Of a stretch of DNA of 9,581 nucleotides, positions 7,744 to 9,581 are shown piece after piece. Under the pieces are notes generated by a model that worked only from the letters and a program-made list of their open reading frames with translations, did no database searches and had not been told where the DNA came from. The first letter of the stretch is position 1. Each line of letters begins with the position of its first letter. The DNA lies in assembly GCA_014523665.1 (NCBI GenBank), contig JAATVR010000466.1, forward strand, positions 1-9,581, read 5' to 3'. The DNA comes from Nitrososphaerales archaeon TH526. Its GTDB lineage: Archaea > Thermoproteota > Nitrososphaeria > Nitrososphaerales > Nitrososphaeraceae. The position numbers and the translations under genes were made by a program.

Positions 7744-7770
7744 TACTAATGCAACCCATATCATAATAGA

Positions 7771-7777
7771 CTTATAT
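7771..7777 (-). promoter_or_regulatory. TATA box of argG and the minus-strand cluster
   Basis: Read on the minus strand, ATATAAG follows an A-run (AACCAAAAA) that would serve as BRE. The predicted start of transcription near 7749 is only a few bases before the argG ATG at 7743, so the message is nearly leaderless. It faces the plus-strand promoter of the regulator gene within a shared 106-base gap, 7744-7849. Confidence 0.6.
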
Positions 7778-7818
7778 TTTTTGGTTAATCTCAAAAACAT
7801 GGTTGTGAAAATGAAAAC

Positions 7819-7826
7819 TATTAAAA
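7819..7826 (+). promoter_or_regulatory. TATA-like box of the winged-helix regulator gene
   Basis: TATTAAAA, preceded by purine-rich GAAAAC, is centred about 27 bases before the ATG at 7850, the spacing expected of a leaderless archaeal transcript. No ribosome binding site precedes the ATG, in agreement. An earlier ATG (7811) is closed by TAA after ten codons, so it is not the start. Confidence 0.5.
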
Positions 7827-7849
7827 ACATACGTGATCAATAACTTCGT

Positions 7850-8760
7850 ATGCATTACGGGTATAACTTTGAAGAAGTAAAACAGAAAGTATTTTCCGCT
7901 TTATCTGAGAACTACGCCGGTCTATCCGGAATTGAATTGGCATCAAAGACCAAGATAAATCGAATGACCCTTACAAAATACTTGAACCTAATGCTGGCAC
8001 AAGGATTAATTCGAAAAAAAAAATTGGAACGGTTAATGTATGGTACTTGGACAAAGATGCTCCCCAAATTGAATTTCCAGTAAATATCCACAATTTACAA
8101 CAAAAATTTTTAGATTGTCTGGTTCAGGGTAATGAATCACAAGCAATTAACATAATTTCTAATTTGTTATTTTCAACGATATCAAAGGAGAGAATAATAT
8201 TTGATATTATTTTACCAACTTTGAATATATTAAATGATATGTATGATAGAGGCAAAATAAGCGAAAGTGAAAAATTGCTAGTTTCTAATACTGCCATGGA
8301 TCTTGTATTGATGACAAAGTTTGTTTCTACGACAGACACTCCAAAATTAAGAGCTTATTCCATAGTCGTTTCTGGGTCAGAAGAGGCAACATACCTGGCA
8401 AGAATTGCCTCTGTAACTTTGCATTTAATGGGGTGGCATTCGCTTTATTTGGGAAATGTTGAAAATAAGATAGATCCATTTTTCGACATAGATATTCAAA
8501 GGCTTATTTCTAAAAAATTAAAAAATGTAAATGGATTGTCTGCTGTGATGATTTTTTCCTTTAATGCTAACACATTAAAATTCCTGTCAAATACTGTCAA
8601 TGCATTAAGGAAGAAGATTGAAAATAATTTACGAATTGCAGTATATACTAACAACGACTTGTTGCAAGTATCACATGAAATGGATGTTGATTACAGTACA
8701 ACAGAATTAAAAGCACTTATTGATTGGGCAAAAGCTGAATATCGCAACACATTATCTTAA
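7850..8760 (+). CDS. Winged-helix regulator with B12-binding-like sensor domain, split by a frameshift at an A-run
   Basis: Two overlapping reading frames make one protein. The first (from 7850) encodes a winged helix-turn-helix: GLSGIELASKTKINRMTLTK is the recognition region and GLIRKKK leads into the wing. It would end at 8083. The second (to 8760) continues the wing as IGTVNVWYLDKD from about 8023. One more A in the A10 run at 8014-8023, or a -1 slip there, fuses them into 303 residues. The rest resembles cobalamin sensor modules: a helical cap (about 83-160, with LPTLNILNDMYDRGKIS) and a Rossmann-like half (VVSGSEEATYLARIASVTLHLMGW, then LYLGN). The cobalamin histidine of the usual DxH/ExH motif is missing. 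A role in regulating the divergent argG cluster or itself is inferred from position. Annotation as two separate genes (7850-8083, 8047-8760) would be misleading. Confidence 0.75.
8014..8023 (+). other. A10 homopolymer at the frame break of the regulator
   Basis: Ten consecutive A between TCG and TTGG. Upstream reading gives RKKKLERLM and a stop 20 codons on; reading with one extra A gives RKKKIGTVNVWYL, the natural wing of the DNA-binding domain. This is a typical site for a sequencing or assembly length error, RNA polymerase slippage or ribosomal -1 slippage. Confidence 0.8.
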
Positions 8761-8798
8761 ATTTATTTCAAAAGTACGGAGAAAAGTTTATTTGTAAT

Positions 8799-8808
8799 AT
8801 TTAATACC
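8799..8808 (+). promoter_or_regulatory. TATA-like element before the zinc-ribbon gene
   Basis: TATTTAATAC is centred about 27 bases before the GTG at 8830, supporting that start and a leaderless message. A second AT-rich element, AGTTTATTTG, lies about 15 bases further upstream (8785-8794). No ribosome binding site precedes the GTG. Confidence 0.45.
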
Positions 8809-8829
8809 CACCTCACGATTAATAATTCT

Positions 8830-9147
8830 GTGTCTGGATTGGAGTTATGTCCTAAATGCAAAAAGGGTCATCTATATCCTATGGTAACCGCTAGCGCAGA
8901 ACCAAAAGGCCAATTTAAAGAAACTGGGGGCATTAGAGACTACGTATGCGATATTTGTGGTCATAAGCAAAAAGCAGCAAAACAGAGGCAAAATGTGGAC
9001 GTAAAAGATAAAGTAAGTGCCAGCGTAAAGAAGACTAAAAAACCAAAACCAAAACCAAAACCAAAACCAAAACCAAAACCAAAACCAAAACCAAAACCAA
9101 AAACAAAGAGAAAAACAAAAACAAAGAGAAAAAGGAACAGTATGTGA
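8830..9147 (+). CDS. Small zinc-ribbon protein with a Lys-Pro repeat tail (unknown function)
   Basis: 105 residues as written. The N-terminal half is a probable zinc ribbon with C7-x2-C10 (LCPKCKKGHLYP) and C40-x2-C43 (YVCDICGHKQK). From about residue 68 the protein becomes strongly basic, with ten Lys-Pro dipeptides followed by Lys/Thr/Arg residues, a composition that could bind nucleic acid. I do not recognise the family and assign no function. The start is GTG at 8830, supported by a TATA-like element about 27 bases upstream; TTG at 8839 is an alternative. The TGA at 9145-9147 may not be the true end: in the +1 frame the sequence continues to 9229 as a Cys/His-rich segment without its own start codon, which suggests a frameshift in the A-rich repeat area. 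Confidence 0.65.
   Translation: MSGLELCPKCKKGHLYPMVTASAEPKGQFKETGGIRDYVCDICGHKQKAAKQRQNVDVKDKVSASVKKTKKPKPKPKPKPKPKPKPKPKPKTKRKTKTKRKRNSM
9039..9098 (+). repeat. Ten tandem AAAACC hexamers encoding (Lys-Pro)10
   Basis: Ten perfect copies of a six-base unit, each giving one Lys-Pro, followed by degenerate A-rich copies (AAAACA, AAAGAG) to about 9133. Copy number changes keep the frame, but single-base changes in the A-runs do not. The opposite strand reads (GGTTTT)10, which could form two-layer G-quadruplexes. Confidence 0.95.
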
Positions 9148-9229
9148 ACCATGTCTTCACCATAGACACAACGAATGTGACACTAAAGTGAATTGTATTT
9201 GTAAGTCGAGAGGTCATAATCCGTCGTAA
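9143..9229 (+). pseudogene. Out-of-frame Cys/His-rich segment, probable true C-terminus of the zinc-ribbon gene
   Basis: Reading from TGT at 9143 gives CEPCLHHRHNECD, then NCICKSRGHNPS and a TAA (9227-9229): 28 residues with five Cys and four His in a C-x2-C ... C ... C-x-C pattern. The same frame is open back to about 9029 but contains no ATG, GTG or TTG before this segment, so it is unlikely to be an independent gene. Removing one A from an A-run such as 9129-9133 joins it to the zinc-ribbon protein as KRKGTVCEPC. Whether the break is real, a sequence error or used by slippage cannot be told here. Confidence 0.5.
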
Positions 9230-9430
9230 CTTTTCTATTTAATGTTATAACCTAGGTTAAAAAATTGAATTACAAAAACTCAAAGGATACCTGCTTGGGA
9301 GGAATTCGGTAAATAAAATTTAGTCTTAGGTAGTCCCTAATCAAAGTCTGGTTAGGACGATAAGAATAGATCAAAAAGACTAACATAATTGACAAAGATG
9401 AATAAGATACTCATTTTAGATTTCTATAAA
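9230..9430. other. Intergenic stretch with inverted repeats
   Basis: No gene is recognised in these approximately 200 bases. A weak T-rich tract, CTTTTCTATTT (9230-9240), could end the upstream transcript. A perfect 12-base palindrome, TAACCTAGGTTA, lies at 9248-9259. Further on, TTAGG (9326-9330) is mirrored by CCTAA (9336-9340), and another TTAGG occurs in GGTTAGGAC (9350-9358), which can also pair with GTCCCTAA. An in-frame ATG at 9398 could extend the following gene by 11 residues. Confidence 0.45.
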
Positions 9431-9581
9431 ATGAGAACCTGTATTTGCGGACATGATGTAAGTTGGCACTGGATGGACATGCACAGGAAAGGAAGATGTG
9501 TCTACCATATTGCAGAATTCGATGCTTGCAATTGTAAAAAATACGTTAAAGATGAAGACAGAAACAATGAATTGGCTCTAA
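9431..9581 (+). CDS. Small CxCGH metal-binding protein (partial, C-terminus off the right edge)
   Basis: The 50 visible residues begin MRTCICGHDVSWHWMDMHRK and contain C4-x-C6-G-H8, H13, C23, and C33-x-C35 (DACNCKKY), a Cys/His spacing seen in small zinc-binding proteins of archaea and actinobacteria. The function is unknown. I chose ATG at 9431 because the conserved motif starts right after it; an in-frame ATG at 9398 would add an 11-residue hydrophobic lead (MNKILILDFYK). No ribosome binding site is seen before either. The preceding TCTATAAA looks like a TATA box but is too close to serve this start. The frame is open at the window end. It resembles, loosely, the Cys-rich tail at 9143-9229. 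Confidence 0.6.
   Translation, partial: MRTCICGHDVSWHWMDMHRKGRCVYHIAEFDACNCKKYVKDEDRNNELAL

Noticed and set aside
7744..7830. N-terminal extension of argG to 7830
   Set aside because: The extra 29 residues are hydrophobic and unlike the family, and the TATA box at 7777-7771 lies inside them.
8124..8339. Minus-strand open frame of 71 codons inside the regulator gene
   Set aside because: It is antisense to the sensor domain, with no promoter or domain evidence.
9039..9098. CRISPR array or telomere-like sequence
   Set aside because: The units are contiguous hexamers with no spacers, and they lie in frame inside a coding region.
8961..9217. Minus-strand open frames rich in Gly-Phe or Leu-Val dipeptides
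   Set aside because: They are the reverse reading of the AAAACC repeat, low in complexity, with no other support.
9230..9430. Possible tRNA or C/D-box small RNA in the right intergenic stretch
   Set aside because: I could not find a cloverleaf, or a convincing C box and D box pair at usable spacing; the inverted repeats alone do not support an RNA gene.

Overview
The window comes from an AT-rich archaeon, most likely an ammonia-oxidising Nitrososphaerota (Thaumarchaeota). The low GC would fit a Nitrosocosmicus-like member, but that placement is inference. The archaeal case rests on three things seen here: amino-acid biosynthesis that uses the LysW carrier protein, TATA boxes about 25-30 bases upstream of several start codons (short-leader or leaderless transcripts), and an Lrp/AsnC regulator embedded in the operon.

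Positions 1-7743, all on the minus strand, hold a LysW-dependent lysine/arginine cluster. In transcription order: argG; a first lysW with an argX-type ligase; a shared core of lysY (argC-like), lysZ (argB-like) and lysJ (argD-like); an Lrp-family regulator; lysS (homocitrate synthase); a second lysW; and a second lysX-type ligase that runs off the left edge. Two carrier/ligase pairs thus flank one set of shared enzymes. The pair next to argG probably feeds glutamate to arginine, and the pair next to lysS probably feeds 2-aminoadipate to lysine. The lysine-side LysW ends in the expected EDWGE, whereas the arginine-side LysW ends in EDWGQ, so it lacks the terminal Glu that normally accepts the substrate. 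This is the most striking point in the window. The releasing hydrolase LysK and argininosuccinate lyase ArgH are not present here.

Positions 7744-7849 form a short divergent promoter region. To its right on the plus strand (7850-8760) lies a regulator with a winged helix-turn-helix and a B12-binding-like sensor domain. Its reading frame is broken at a run of ten A, and the sensor domain appears to lack the residues that normally hold cobalamin.

Positions 8761-9581 (plus strand) carry small, probably metal-binding proteins. The first is a zinc ribbon with a Lys-Pro tail encoded by ten AAAACC hexamers, followed out of frame by a Cys/His-rich segment that has no start codon of its own. After an approximately 200-base intergenic stretch with short inverted repeats comes the beginning of a small CxCGH protein that runs off the right edge.
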